Notes under the pieces: generated by a model
Database searches by the model: none
What the model saw: the letters and a program-made list of their open reading frames with translations, nothing else
What the model was told of the DNA's origin: nothing
From: Ndongobacter massiliensis
GTDB lineage: Bacteria; Bacillota; Clostridia; Tissierellales; Peptoniphilaceae
NCBI RefSeq assembly: GCF_900120375.1
Contig: NZ_LT635480.1
Coordinates: forward strand, 1-64,000
Direction: 5' to 3'
Length of the DNA stretch: 64,000 nt
Translations under genes and position numbers: made by a program
In this document: one piece after another, positions 53,747 to 62,581 of the stretch
Position numbering within the stretch: the stretch's first letter is position 1
Layout of the letters: the number at the start of each line of letters is the position of its first letter

Positions 53747-55488
53747 TGTTTGGAAAATCATTTCAAAGGCGCTATGCGTTAACGGAGCGTGGCGCGTCAA
53801 ATATCAAAAAGGGGATGGCGTGGACCATCGTTGTCGATTTACTGGTTATGGGGGGAATCAGTATTCTTTACCTGCTCATGCGTGCGTATATGAATGCGCT
53901 GTTATCCGGGGCGGAACTCCCGAAAGCCCTGCCCTATTTAGGCGCTACGGTGTTGTTTCTTCTGCTTTCGCTGTTTACGCATTATCAGCAGTACCATGCC
54001 ACATATGGATTAGTCTATGGGGAAGTACGCGATGTGCGCATCGGGTTGGCGGAGCAACTGCGCAAGTTGCCACTCGCTTTTTTTGGGAAACGCGATTTAT
54101 CCGATTTAAGTGAAACGATTATGAGCGACGTCAGCCGGCTCGAACACGTGTGGTCGCACGTGCTCGGCTATCTCTATGGATCGTATGTGTCGACGGCGGT
54201 CATTGCCGTCGGTCTTTTCCTGCAGGATTGGCGTTTGGCCCTGGCTTGCCTCTGGGGCGTTCCTGTTGCGTTTGCCCTGCTTTTTGGTGGACGGACGATT
54301 TCCAAGCGAGCTTCCCGACGTACGAAAGACGCGGCGCTGCGCGTTTCGGACAGTATTCAGGAAATACTGGAAACCATACGAGAAATTCGCTCGAACGGCA
54401 TGGAAGAGGCAGTACGCGCGAAATTCGAGGGAAGAGTCGATCAGCACGAAGCAACCATGCGTCGGAGCGAGTTCGTTTTGGGACTTTTCGTCAATGCGGC
54501 TGCGGTCGTCATGCGCTTGGGCATTGCGACGACGATTTTAGTGGGCGCGAATTTGATTTTGAGCGGGCAGATTGATTTCATGAAGTTGTTTTTATTCATG
54601 CTGGTGATTTCGCGCGTATATGCGCCTTTTGACCAGAGCTTAGCTTTAATTGCGGAGTTGTTTGTTTCCGATGTATCGGCGAAACGCTTGATGACTATTC
54701 ATGACATGCCGGCGGCGACCGGGGCGAGCATGTTTGCGCCGAGAAATCATGACATTCGTTTTGCGCACGTTTCTTTTTCCTATGATCGGGAAGAGGTGCT
54801 TCATGAGGTCAGCTTCACAGCAAAAGAGGGTGAAGTGACCGCCTTTGTGGGACCGTCCGGGTCAGGGAAGAGTACTTGCATTCGCCTTGCCGCACGACTA
54901 TGGGAGGCAACCAAAGGGACGGTTCGTGTCGGGGAGGTGCCGATTGCTTCGGTCGATCCCGAAGTATTATGGTCGCACTATTCGATGGTGTTTCAAGAGG
55001 TTGTACTTTTTGACGATACCGTTTTAGAAAACATACGCTTGGGGCGGCGAGACGCCTCGGATGAAGAGGTGTTGGCGGCGGCGCACGCAGCCAATTGCGA
55101 TGAATTCGTTGAAAAGCTGCCGCAGGGCTATCAATCGCAAATCGGTGAAAACGGAGCGCGCCTGTCGGGCGGCGAACGCCAGCGTATCTCTATTGCACGC
55201 GCACTGTTAAAAGATGCTCCTATCGTCTTATTGGATGAAGCCACCGCTTCCTTAGATGTTGAAAACGAGAGTAAGATTCAGGAAGCTTTGTCCCGCTTGC
55301 TTGCCGGAAAGACCGTGCTTGTAATTGCACATCGTATGCGCACGATTGAACAGGCGGATCATCTTATCGTTTTAGATCAGGGACGCATCATCGAATCCGG
55401 TCGTCCGCAGGATCTTTTGGCGAAAGAAGACGGTTTATTCAAGCGGCTGCACGCGATTCAAACGGAAAGCGCCGATTGGGCACTCTAA
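53746..55488 (+). CDS. ABC half-transporter 2 (membrane plus ATPase)
   Basis: A 580-residue partner of the preceding protein. Membrane domain about 1-320; ATPase with Walker A GPSGSGKSTCIRLAARLW, Q-loop MVFQEVVLFDDTV, signature LSGGERQRISIARALL, Walker B PIVLLDEATASLDVEN, and switch His in VIAHRMRTIE, all canonical. The start follows GGAGG by 7 bases, just at the stop of the first half. Expression under the metal-regulated promoter at 51806 suggests iron or haem traffic. Substrate not determinable from sequence. Confidence 0.88.
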   Translation: MFGKSFQRRYALTERGASNIKKGMAWTIVVDLLVMGGISILYLLMRAYMNALLSGAELPKALPYLGATVLFLLLSLFTHYQQYHATYGLVYGEVRDVRIGLAEQLRKLPLAFFGKRDLSDLSETIMSDVSRLEHVWSHVLGYLYGSYVSTAVIAVGLFLQDWRLALACLWGVPVAFALLFGGRTISKRASRRTKDAALRVSDSIQEILETIREIRSNGMEEAVRAKFEGRVDQHEATMRRSEFVLGLFVNAAAVVMRLGIATTILVGANLILSGQIDFMKLFLFMLVISRVYAPFDQSLALIAELFVSDVSAKRLMTIHDMPAATGASMFAPRNHDIRFAHVSFSYDREEVLHEVSFTAKEGEVTAFVGPSGSGKSTCIRLAARLWEATKGTVRVGEVPIASVDPEVLWSHYSMVFQEVVLFDDTVLENIRLGRRDASDEEVLAAAHAANCDEFVEKLPQGYQSQIGENGARLSGGERQRISIARALLKDAPIVLLDEATASLDVENESKIQEALSRLLAGKTVLVIAHRMRTIEQADHLIVLDQGRIIESGRPQDLLAKEDGLFKRLHAIQTESADWAL

Positions 55489-55574
55489 AGTAAGTGCGCG
55501 AATAAAATGGATGGCAACAATAAAAAACGTGGGAAATATGAGACGGAAAAGGAAATAGAAAGCAGCGTAAACAT

Positions 55575-56066
55575 ATGAAAAAAACCGGTAAAATTTTATG
55601 GGCAACCGCAGGATTTCTCTGTTTCGGGCTCGGCACGGTCGGCATAGTTTTGCCGATTTTGCCGACTGTTCCGTTTTATTTGGCAACCTTGTTCTGTTTT
55701 ACGAAGAGTTCGGAGCGCCTGCGCAGTTGGTTTGTCGGCACAGCCTTTTATAAAAAGCATTTGGAATCTTATCGCAAAAAGGGAACGATGTCGATCGGCA
55801 CGAAAGTGAAGACGGTAATTACCGTGACCATTATTATGGGAATCGGCTTTTTCTGCATGAAGCGTGTGGCTGTCGCACGCGGCATTTTAGTGGCGGTTTG
55901 GGTGGCGCATCTGTATTATTTTCTCTTTCGGGTGAAGAGCGGTAAGAACGCGGTTGCGGAAAGCTGCGAAACGGAGGATGTCGCTGCTGGAAAAAAGGGA
56001 TTTGGCAGCAAACCGAACCTTACACGGACAGAAACTCTCTGTGCGTCGCGTAGGAGTACCGAATGA
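55575..56066 (+). CDS. DUF454/YbaN-family membrane protein
   Basis: A 163-residue inner-membrane protein. The N-terminal ILWATAGFLCFGLGTVGIVLPILPTVPFYLATLFCFTKSSERL is the DUF454 (YbaN) signature with two membrane helices; a second hydrophobic pair lies at about 77-115. The last 45 residues are polar. The function is unknown; the family is often near haem and iron genes. It ends overlapping the next ABC gene (ATGA). The ribosome binding site is weak, so it may be expressed at a low level. Confidence 0.85.
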   Translation: MKKTGKILWATAGFLCFGLGTVGIVLPILPTVPFYLATLFCFTKSSERLRSWFVGTAFYKKHLESYRKKGTMSIGTKVKTVITVTIIMGIGFFCMKRVAVARGILVAVWVAHLYYFLFRVKSGKNAVAESCETEDVAAGKKGFGSKPNLTRTETLCASRRSTE

Positions 56067-57802
56067 TAAAAATACGGTTGATTCAACTCGTCTCTCATGC
56101 AAAGCGGACTATCGCTTGGGTGGTTTTATGGCAATGGCTTAGTCTCCTAGCACAAATTCTATTTGTTTTCACCTTGGCCCATCTTCTCGAACAGGTCCTG
56201 TTTCAAACGGGGATTCAGGAAATGATGGGAAAGAGCTTCTTAATCTTGATTGGCTGCATTGCTGTCCGCTGTTTTTGTGAGCGATGTGTCGTTATCGCTT
56301 CGTACCGGGCGTCGGCCGATGTCAAGCATATTCTGCGCGATCAAATTTATCGCAAATTATTGCGGATCGGGGCGTCCTATCGAGAACAAGTTTCCTCGGC
56401 GGAAGTCGTACAAATGACCACCGATGGGGTTGAGCAATTGGAGACGTATTTCGGACGCTATTTGCCGCAGTTTTTTTACAGTCTATTGGCACCGGTAACC
56501 CTCTTCTTGCTGTTGAAAGGGGTCAGTTTCCGTGTCAGCCTGATTTTACTGCTTTGCGTTCCACTGATTCCCTTGTCCATTGCAGCGGTTCAAACCGTTG
56601 CAAAACGCTTATTGAGCGACTATTGGCAAAGCTATACAGGTTTAGGAGACACTTTTCTTGAAAATTTACAAGGATTGACGACATTGAAGATTTACGAAGC
56701 GGATCGGGAACGCGCTCGCATGATGGACGAAGAGGCGGAGCAGTTTCGCCGTATTACAATGAAAGTTCTGACCATGCAATTAAATTCGATCACGGTTATG
56801 GATTTGATTGCCTATGGCGGTGCGGCGGCAGGAATGGTAATTGCCGTCATACAGTTTTTACACGGCGAAATTTCGCTTTCCGGGGCGCTCACGCTGATTC
56901 TTTTGGCGAGTGAATTCTTTATTCCGTTGCGGCTCTTGGGGTCCTTTTTTCATGTGGCCATGGGCGGCATGGCGGCCAGTGACAAAATTTTCCGTTTACT
57001 CGACTTGCAGGAACCGACACCGGGTACACTTCGGCTGCCGAAAGGTCCCCTGTCGATTACTTTACAGGGTGTGCACTTCTGTTATGAGCCGGAGCGAGAA
57101 ATTTTGAAAGGAATTTCTATGAGTTGCTCGGCCGGGCAGTTTCTATCGCTGGTCGGAGAATCTGGGTGCGGGAAGAGTACGATTGCGGGCCTAATTGCCG
57201 GACGAAACCGCGGATTTGCGGGCGTGGTGCAGATTAACGGGCAGGATCTTGCCCGGATACAAGAAGCCGATTTGATGCAGAATGTGGTGTTGGTGCGCCA
57301 TAATAGTTACCTTTTCAAAGGCACCGTCGCAGAAAACCTGCGTATGGCTCGACCGGATGCTTCAGAGGAAGCATTATGTGCTGTCTTACAAAAAGTCAAT
57401 CTGCTCGGCTTTTTAGAGCAGGAGCAGGGGTTGGAAACGCGGCTTTTGGAAAAAGGGACCAATTTTTCCGGTGGGCAGCGCCAACGTTTGGCTATTGCGC
57501 GAGCTTTATTGAAAGATGCTTCCATTTATATTTTCGACGAAGCAACTTCAAATATCGATGTCGAAAGTGAAGCGGTGATTATGGAAGTGATTCATGCGTT
57601 GGCAAAGACAAAAACAGTACTGTTAATTTCTCACCGACTTGCCAATGTGACTCGTTCAGATTGCATTTATTTTATCGAAGACGGAAGGGTTAGGGAATCG
57701 GGCACCCATGAGGCTCTATTGAAAAAGAACGGCGCCTATGCGCGGCTTTATCTCCGTCAGCAGTCCTTGGAGAAATATGGAAAGGAACAGGAGCATGTTT
57801 GA
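56063..57802 (+). CDS. CydD-like ABC transporter
   Basis: A 579-residue fused ABC protein of the CydD type: VEQLETYFGRYLPQFFYSLLAPVTLFLLL and GLGDTFLENLQGLTTLKIYEAD are typical of CydD membrane domains. ATPase: GESGCGKSTIAGLIAG, FSGGQRQRLAIARALL, IYIFDEATSNID, LISHRLANV. In E. coli CydDC exports thiols and binds haem and is needed for cytochrome bd. No cydAB lies nearby, so the symbol is withheld; given the place in a haem cluster it may handle haem. It overlaps the next gene by 8 bases. Confidence 0.85.
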   Translation: MIKIRLIQLVSHAKRTIAWVVLWQWLSLLAQILFVFTLAHLLEQVLFQTGIQEMMGKSFLILIGCIAVRCFCERCVVIASYRASADVKHILRDQIYRKLLRIGASYREQVSSAEVVQMTTDGVEQLETYFGRYLPQFFYSLLAPVTLFLLLKGVSFRVSLILLLCVPLIPLSIAAVQTVAKRLLSDYWQSYTGLGDTFLENLQGLTTLKIYEADRERARMMDEEAEQFRRITMKVLTMQLNSITVMDLIAYGGAAAGMVIAVIQFLHGEISLSGALTLILLASEFFIPLRLLGSFFHVAMGGMAASDKIFRLLDLQEPTPGTLRLPKGPLSITLQGVHFCYEPEREILKGISMSCSAGQFLSLVGESGCGKSTIAGLIAGRNRGFAGVVQINGQDLARIQEADLMQNVVLVRHNSYLFKGTVAENLRMARPDASEEALCAVLQKVNLLGFLEQEQGLETRLLEKGTNFSGGQRQRLAIARALLKDASIYIFDEATSNIDVESEAVIMEVIHALAKTKTVLLISHRLANVTRSDCIYFIEDGRVRESGTHEALLKKNGAYARLYLRQQSLEKYGKEQEHV

Positions 57803-59615
57803 ACCCTTGCAAGAACGATCAGGCATCAAAAACGGAGGGCGGGAACCTGTTAGTAACGCGAAAAGCGAAAAAAAACTCGGAAGCAACGGAGAATATGTCC
57901 GCCGCGGGAAGAAAAAAACGCGCCGCAGAGCTTCGGTCATCATGCGGCAACTCGTCGGCCTGATACGCCCGCTGCTGGGGAGAATGGGCTTGGCCATACT
58001 TTTTGGGGTACTCGGATTTTTATGCGCCATTTTTTTAACCATCTTTGCGGCCCAAGCCGTACTCGTTGCCGTAAGCGCTTTTCAAACGGGGACTGCGATG
58101 TCGGCGGCGGACTGGAAAACGGTGCATCGATTGCTCACCCTCCTGTGCGTGGCGGCAGCTTTACGCGGTGTCTTGCACTATTTGGAACAGTATTGCAACC
58201 ACTATATCGCGTTTCGATTGTTGGCCATTTTGCGACACAAGGTATTTGCAGCTTTGCGGAAATTGTGCCCGGCAAAATTGGAGGGGCGCGACAAAGGCAA
58301 CCTGATTGCACTCATAACGACAGATATTGAATTATTGGAAGTGTTTTACGCCCATACTATTTCGCCCATTGCCATTGCCGTTTTGACGTCGGCCTTCATG
58401 ACGGTCTATCAGTGGTATTTTCATTGGGCGGCGGGGATTCTGGCGTTATCGGTCTATGTGCTTATCGGGGCGGCAATCCCACTTTGGAATGACAGGCGCA
58501 GTGCAGCGCCGGGCATGGAATTTCGGGAGGAATTCGGCGACATGAACAGCTTTGTCTTGGATTCCTTGCACGGCCTGGATGAGATCCTCCAATACGGGCA
58601 GGGGGAGGTGCGTCGCTTGGAAATGGCGCGGCAATCGCAACACTTGGCGAAGACACAAAGGAGGCTCCGCGCCTGTGAGGGACACCAACGCGTTCTGACC
58701 ATGGCGGTAGTGCTCTTCGGTTCACTATTGATGACGGCTCTGTCAGTAATATTGTATCGGAGCGGACAACTTTCTTTGGAGGGGCTGCTTCTTTGTCCCG
58801 TTGCACTAATGGGTTCGTTCGGTCCGGTGTTGGCACTTTCCGCCTTATCCAATCATTTGAATCAGACATTGGCGAGTGGAGAGCGGGTGCTTTCGCTGCT
58901 AGAAGAAACGCCGCTGGTCGAAGAGGTGCCCGACCGGGGAGCAGCAGTGATTCAAATCGATAAAGCCATGCGCCTTTCGGCACAGAAGGTACACTTTTCG
59001 TATGACGAAGAATGCATTTTACGCGACTATTCCATTGCGATTGCACCGGGTAAAATCACCGGCATCCATGGACCGAGTGGGTCGGGCAAGTCTACACTTT
59101 TGAAATTGTTTATGCGTTTTTGGGACGTTCAATCCGGTGCAATTTGTGTGCAGAATCAAGATGTACGAACGATTCCAACGCATCAACTGCGTCAAACGGA
59201 GAGCTATATGACGCAGGAGACACACTTATTTCACGATTCCATTGCGCGGAATATTGGCTTAGCAAAACGGGGGGCAACGCAGGCGGAAATCGAGGAAGCC
59301 GCGAAAAAAGCATCCATTCACGATTTTATTTTGTCTCTGCCCAAAGGGTATGACACCGAAGTCGGGGAATTGGGCGATACCTTGTCGGGCGGCGAGCGCC
59401 AGCGCATTGGCTTGGCGCGTGTTTTTTTGCATGATGCGCCTGTGATTTTATTGGATGAGCCGACGAGCAACTTGGATCCTTTAAATGAGGGGGTGATTTT
59501 GAAATCGTTGCGTGAATCGGCGGCCGATAAGACGGTTGTATTGATTTCTCATCGTGCATCGACAATGCGTGCAGCAGATATCGTCGTTGAGATGGAAACA
59601 ATGCGGCAGTCGTGA
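57795..59615 (+). CDS. CydC-like ABC transporter
   Basis: A 606-residue partner of the CydD-like protein. After a charged N-terminal tail of about 60 residues come six membrane helices and an ATPase: GPSGSGKSTLLKLFMRFW, MTQETHLFHDSIARNI, LSGGERQRIGLARVFL, PVILLDEPTSNLDPLN. The ATG at 57795 follows AGGAG and overlaps the previous stop; another ATG 147 bases further in would drop the odd charged tail and is possible. It is the last gene before a new metal-regulated promoter. Confidence 0.83.
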   Translation: MFEPLQERSGIKNGGREPVSNAKSEKKLGSNGEYVRRGKKKTRRRASVIMRQLVGLIRPLLGRMGLAILFGVLGFLCAIFLTIFAAQAVLVAVSAFQTGTAMSAADWKTVHRLLTLLCVAAALRGVLHYLEQYCNHYIAFRLLAILRHKVFAALRKLCPAKLEGRDKGNLIALITTDIELLEVFYAHTISPIAIAVLTSAFMTVYQWYFHWAAGILALSVYVLIGAAIPLWNDRRSAAPGMEFREEFGDMNSFVLDSLHGLDEILQYGQGEVRRLEMARQSQHLAKTQRRLRACEGHQRVLTMAVVLFGSLLMTALSVILYRSGQLSLEGLLLCPVALMGSFGPVLALSALSNHLNQTLASGERVLSLLEETPLVEEVPDRGAAVIQIDKAMRLSAQKVHFSYDEECILRDYSIAIAPGKITGIHGPSGSGKSTLLKLFMRFWDVQSGAICVQNQDVRTIPTHQLRQTESYMTQETHLFHDSIARNIGLAKRGATQAEIEEAAKKASIHDFILSLPKGYDTEVGELGDTLSGGERQRIGLARVFLHDAPVILLDEPTSNLDPLNEGVILKSLRESAADKTVVLISHRASTMRAADIVVEMETMRQS

Positions 59616-59675
59616 AGTGCAGTAAGAAAGGTGAAAGGAAGTCAACAACTTTCGACGTAAAATTGAGAAAAACAA

Positions 59676-59730
59676 TTGACAGCCCGAAGACGTTAGCATA
59701 TGCTAACAAATAGAGTTAGCCAAGGGCAAC
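59676..59730 (+). promoter_or_regulatory. Metal-regulated promoter of NEAT-shp operon
   Basis: TTGACA (59676-59681), 17 bases, TATGCT (59699-59704). GTTAGCATATGCTAAC (59692-59707) is a perfect 16-bp palindrome over the -10, and GTTAGCCAAGGGCAAC (59715-59730) lies just past the start site. Together with the pair at 51817/51837 the four boxes share GTT-GC at the left and AAC at the right. A DtxR/MntR-type repressor is the likely reader. Confidence 0.7.
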
Positions 59731-59762
59731 AAAAAGAACTTGGTAAATAGAAGGAGGAATGT

Positions 59763-62447
59763 ATGCGGAAAAAATGGGTAGCGCTTTTGATGGCGTTTAC
59801 ATTGGTGCTTGGAATATTTGCGCCGGCGACACCGTCATTTGCAGAGGGAGAGACGCCGGATGCGGCGGACGAATTGACGCAAGCTGTGGAGGAATTACAG
59901 GAACTGCCCAGTGTGCTCAATGAGGAAGCGGAAAAAATTAGAGATGCTGCCGGAGAATATGCAACGAAGCTTTTGGACGCAGACGTGTATCGTCCGTTTC
60001 AGCTCCGAATGATGGCTCAGGTGCTCCGTGAATTAAAAACAGCGTTAGGCAGTGATCCCTATCCTCAAGACGGCACCTATGAAATCGACGGGCTCTTGCA
60101 CCATGCGTACCAGGATTCGGCTTCCATGGGCAACAATGCCATTGTAAAGCCCATGCATATTACGGTAAAAGATCAGCAGGTGCGCGCAGGGCTGAATTTC
60201 ATTCCACTGAAATTTTGGGGCATGGAAGGCTACCTTTCGCTGCTTTATTATTTACCGGAATGGGAAACGGAAATGGGACCGAGCCCTGCAGGAACGGATA
60301 CTCCGATCGTACTCGCGGATGTGGATGAATATTATGTGGGGCTCCGCGACGCGCTTAACGATCCGAACTCAAAAGATTGCATCGAAAAAATCAAAGATCA
60401 GGATTACCCGAAGTGGATCAGCTTTCCGATGACCTGGGGCGATCCGGAAGTGTGGGTGCGGGTGTTCGTGCCCATTATGGAGAGGATTGGGCTGAACGGC
60501 GGCACCGAGGGGATGGGCACACAATTTGCCAAGCTACAGTTTGACTGGTCGACGCTCAAACAAATTGAAACGCCGGAACTCCATTGGGATAACTTCAACC
60601 AGTATTTCAGCGATATGAAGAGGATCGCTGATAACGACATTGATAACGGCAACACGCCTCAAGACACCATCAATGCACAGCGTGACTTCGCACTTGCCAT
60701 GCATAATTACGGTACGAAGCTGCTGGATGAAAAACGAGTCAATCAGGACGTAATCGACGCGATGGCGGAAGCTTGTCGATTGTTCACTGAATTTGTGACG
60801 CCCATCGATTTTTCAGCCTTAGAAAAAGCCGTCAATGACGCCAAGGCGGCACTAAATAATACAGAACAATACACGCACTCGTCCTTGGAAGCTTTGCGCC
60901 CGCTCATGGAAGCCGGCGAGAAAATCTGTAAAGGCGAAGAAATCGTGACGCAGGAACGGTTAGAGGAAGCGACCCAAAAATTGCGCCAAGCGCTGCGAGC
61001 GTTGACAGAAAAAGCGCAGCCGATGGCTACCGACAAGCCGGCACAGCCGTACGTATTAAAAAAAAGCACCGGCGGACTTAAATTTGTCTTTACCCCGGCG
61101 CTGGACGATTTCGTTGCGGCTTATTTGGATAAGCAAGAAGATAGTGCCAAACTTCCCGATACCGCGTATACGCTTGCGTCCGGCAGTACGGTGCTCACAT
61201 TACAGGATGCCTATCTGAATACCTTGAAAGAGGGTACACACAAGCTCCTTGTTGATTTCCGCGCGGGCGATGAGACGAAAGCCGGATTGGTGGAGGTTGC
61301 TTTTACCATCGAAAAGGAAAAAGCTGAAAAGGAAAAAGCGCAGCCGATGGTTGCCGACAAGCCGGCACAGCCGTACGTATTGAAAAAAAGCACCGGCGGA
61401 CTTAAATTTGTCTTTACCCCGGCCATGGAAGATTGTCTCGCGGCTTATTTGGAGAAAAAAGAAGACAGCGCCAAGCTTCCCGATACGGCGTATACGCTTG
61501 CGTCCGGCAGTACGGTGCTCACATTACAGGATGCCTATCTGAATACCTTGAAAGAGGGTACACACAAGCTCCTTGTTGATTTCCGCGCGGGCGATGAGAC
61601 GAAAGCCGGATTGGTGGAGGTTGCTTTTACCATCGAAAAGGCGCCGGCCGAACCGAAGCCGGGTGAAGATCCGAGCAAGCCGCTGGATTACAAAAAGCTT
61701 TCGGACGGAACCTATTATTTACCCGGAAAAATGGTGAAGACGAATAAAAAAGACCCCTCGATGTCGAATGGCGCCATTGACCACGATATCAAATTAACCG
61801 TGAAAGATGGACAATATTTCTTGTCTATGAAATTTAAGTCGTTGCATTTCGCCGGGAAAATCGGAAATTTGGGAACGCTGAAATACTTCAAAACCGGATA
61901 TACCGAAGATCGATACGGCGTACCTCAAGGGGCGACGGGCGAGGTGAGCATTGATGAATATATGAGAGACGGCAAAGGCAATCGGCTGGTGGACGATTTC
62001 GGCACGGATTATCCGGAACAGGTCACGTACCCGATGCTCGCCGAAGCATTGGAAAACGACGGCTGGGTGCCGCTTCAGGTCTTTGTCCCGGTGATGGAAT
62101 CCATTGCGCAGGGTTTGGGGACGCAGCCGGTTTATCTGAAATTGGATTGGACGCAGATACGAAAAGCGGAAGAAAAATTGCCGGACAATCCGCAACCGGA
62201 TGATCCTGAAAAACCGGGCGGTAAGCAACCGGGAAGCGTGACCCAGGAAAAAAAGCCGGGGACCTTGCCGCAAAAACCGAATGGGAACACCAAACGTCCA
62301 AGCAATGGGAATTTGAACAACGGTAAGAAACCGACGCCGAAAACCGGGGATGTGGGAATTGTAGCCTCCGTCATTCTTATCGCATCGGCGACCGCCGGCT
62401 TGTACGTCAGCCGCAAAGGGCGGAAAGACCCGAATGTCGAGCAATAG
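59763..62447 (+). CDS. NEAT-domain haem-binding surface protein
   Basis: An 894-residue cell-surface protein: signal peptide 1-26 (SFA/EG), NEAT domain about 98-262, helical linker about 270-415, two near-identical X2-like Ig repeats (417-524 and 525-626), a second NEAT domain about 640-800, a Pro/Asn/Lys linker, and a C-terminal PTPKTGD (857-863), hydrophobic helix and KGRKD tail for sortase anchoring. NEAT domains take haem from host haemoproteins and pass it inward; the next gene encodes a Shp-like carrier, as in streptococcal shr-shp. The sorting signal is PKTGD, not LPxTG. AGGAGG precedes the ATG. Confidence 0.9.
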   Translation: MRKKWVALLMAFTLVLGIFAPATPSFAEGETPDAADELTQAVEELQELPSVLNEEAEKIRDAAGEYATKLLDADVYRPFQLRMMAQVLRELKTALGSDPYPQDGTYEIDGLLHHAYQDSASMGNNAIVKPMHITVKDQQVRAGLNFIPLKFWGMEGYLSLLYYLPEWETEMGPSPAGTDTPIVLADVDEYYVGLRDALNDPNSKDCIEKIKDQDYPKWISFPMTWGDPEVWVRVFVPIMERIGLNGGTEGMGTQFAKLQFDWSTLKQIETPELHWDNFNQYFSDMKRIADNDIDNGNTPQDTINAQRDFALAMHNYGTKLLDEKRVNQDVIDAMAEACRLFTEFVTPIDFSALEKAVNDAKAALNNTEQYTHSSLEALRPLMEAGEKICKGEEIVTQERLEEATQKLRQALRALTEKAQPMATDKPAQPYVLKKSTGGLKFVFTPALDDFVAAYLDKQEDSAKLPDTAYTLASGSTVLTLQDAYLNTLKEGTHKLLVDFRAGDETKAGLVEVAFTIEKEKAEKEKAQPMVADKPAQPYVLKKSTGGLKFVFTPAMEDCLAAYLEKKEDSAKLPDTAYTLASGSTVLTLQDAYLNTLKEGTHKLLVDFRAGDETKAGLVEVAFTIEKAPAEPKPGEDPSKPLDYKKLSDGTYYLPGKMVKTNKKDPSMSNGAIDHDIKLTVKDGQYFLSMKFKSLHFAGKIGNLGTLKYFKTGYTEDRYGVPQGATGEVSIDEYMRDGKGNRLVDDFGTDYPEQVTYPMLAEALENDGWVPLQVFVPVMESIAQGLGTQPVYLKLDWTQIRKAEEKLPDNPQPDDPEKPGGKQPGSVTQEKKPGTLPQKPNGNTKRPSNGNLNNGKKPTPKTGDVGIVASVILIASATAGLYVSRKGRKDPNVEQ
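61014..61640 (+). repeat. Tandem 324-bp repeat within the NEAT gene
   Basis: Two copies begin at 61014 and 61338 (GCGCAGCCGATGG...). Most of the right half, from the GCGTATACGCTTGCG to the ACCATCGAAAAGG segment, is the same in both copies over about 160 bases; differences cluster in the middle. Each encodes a 108-residue X2-like Ig module. Recent duplication or gene conversion is likely, and copy number may vary between strains. Confidence 0.9.
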
Positions 62448-62499
62448 AGACATTGCAGCCATTTCGGTTGTATTGGATAGCTGAAGAAGATACGAAAAG

Positions 62500-62539
62500 C
62501 GGCTTACGTTGACTGCAATAAGTCGGCGTAAGCCGTTTT
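62500..62539 (+). terminator. Terminator between NEAT and shp genes
   Basis: CGGCTTACG (62500-62508) pairs with CGTAAGCCG (62527-62535), and inside the loop GACT pairs with AGTC; TTTTC follows. It is probably a partial terminator lowering expression of the downstream genes, since no new consensus promoter is seen before 62582. Confidence 0.7.
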
Positions 62540-62581
62540 CATCGGAAGATATGTAATAAAAGGGGAGGAATAAGGATTCAA

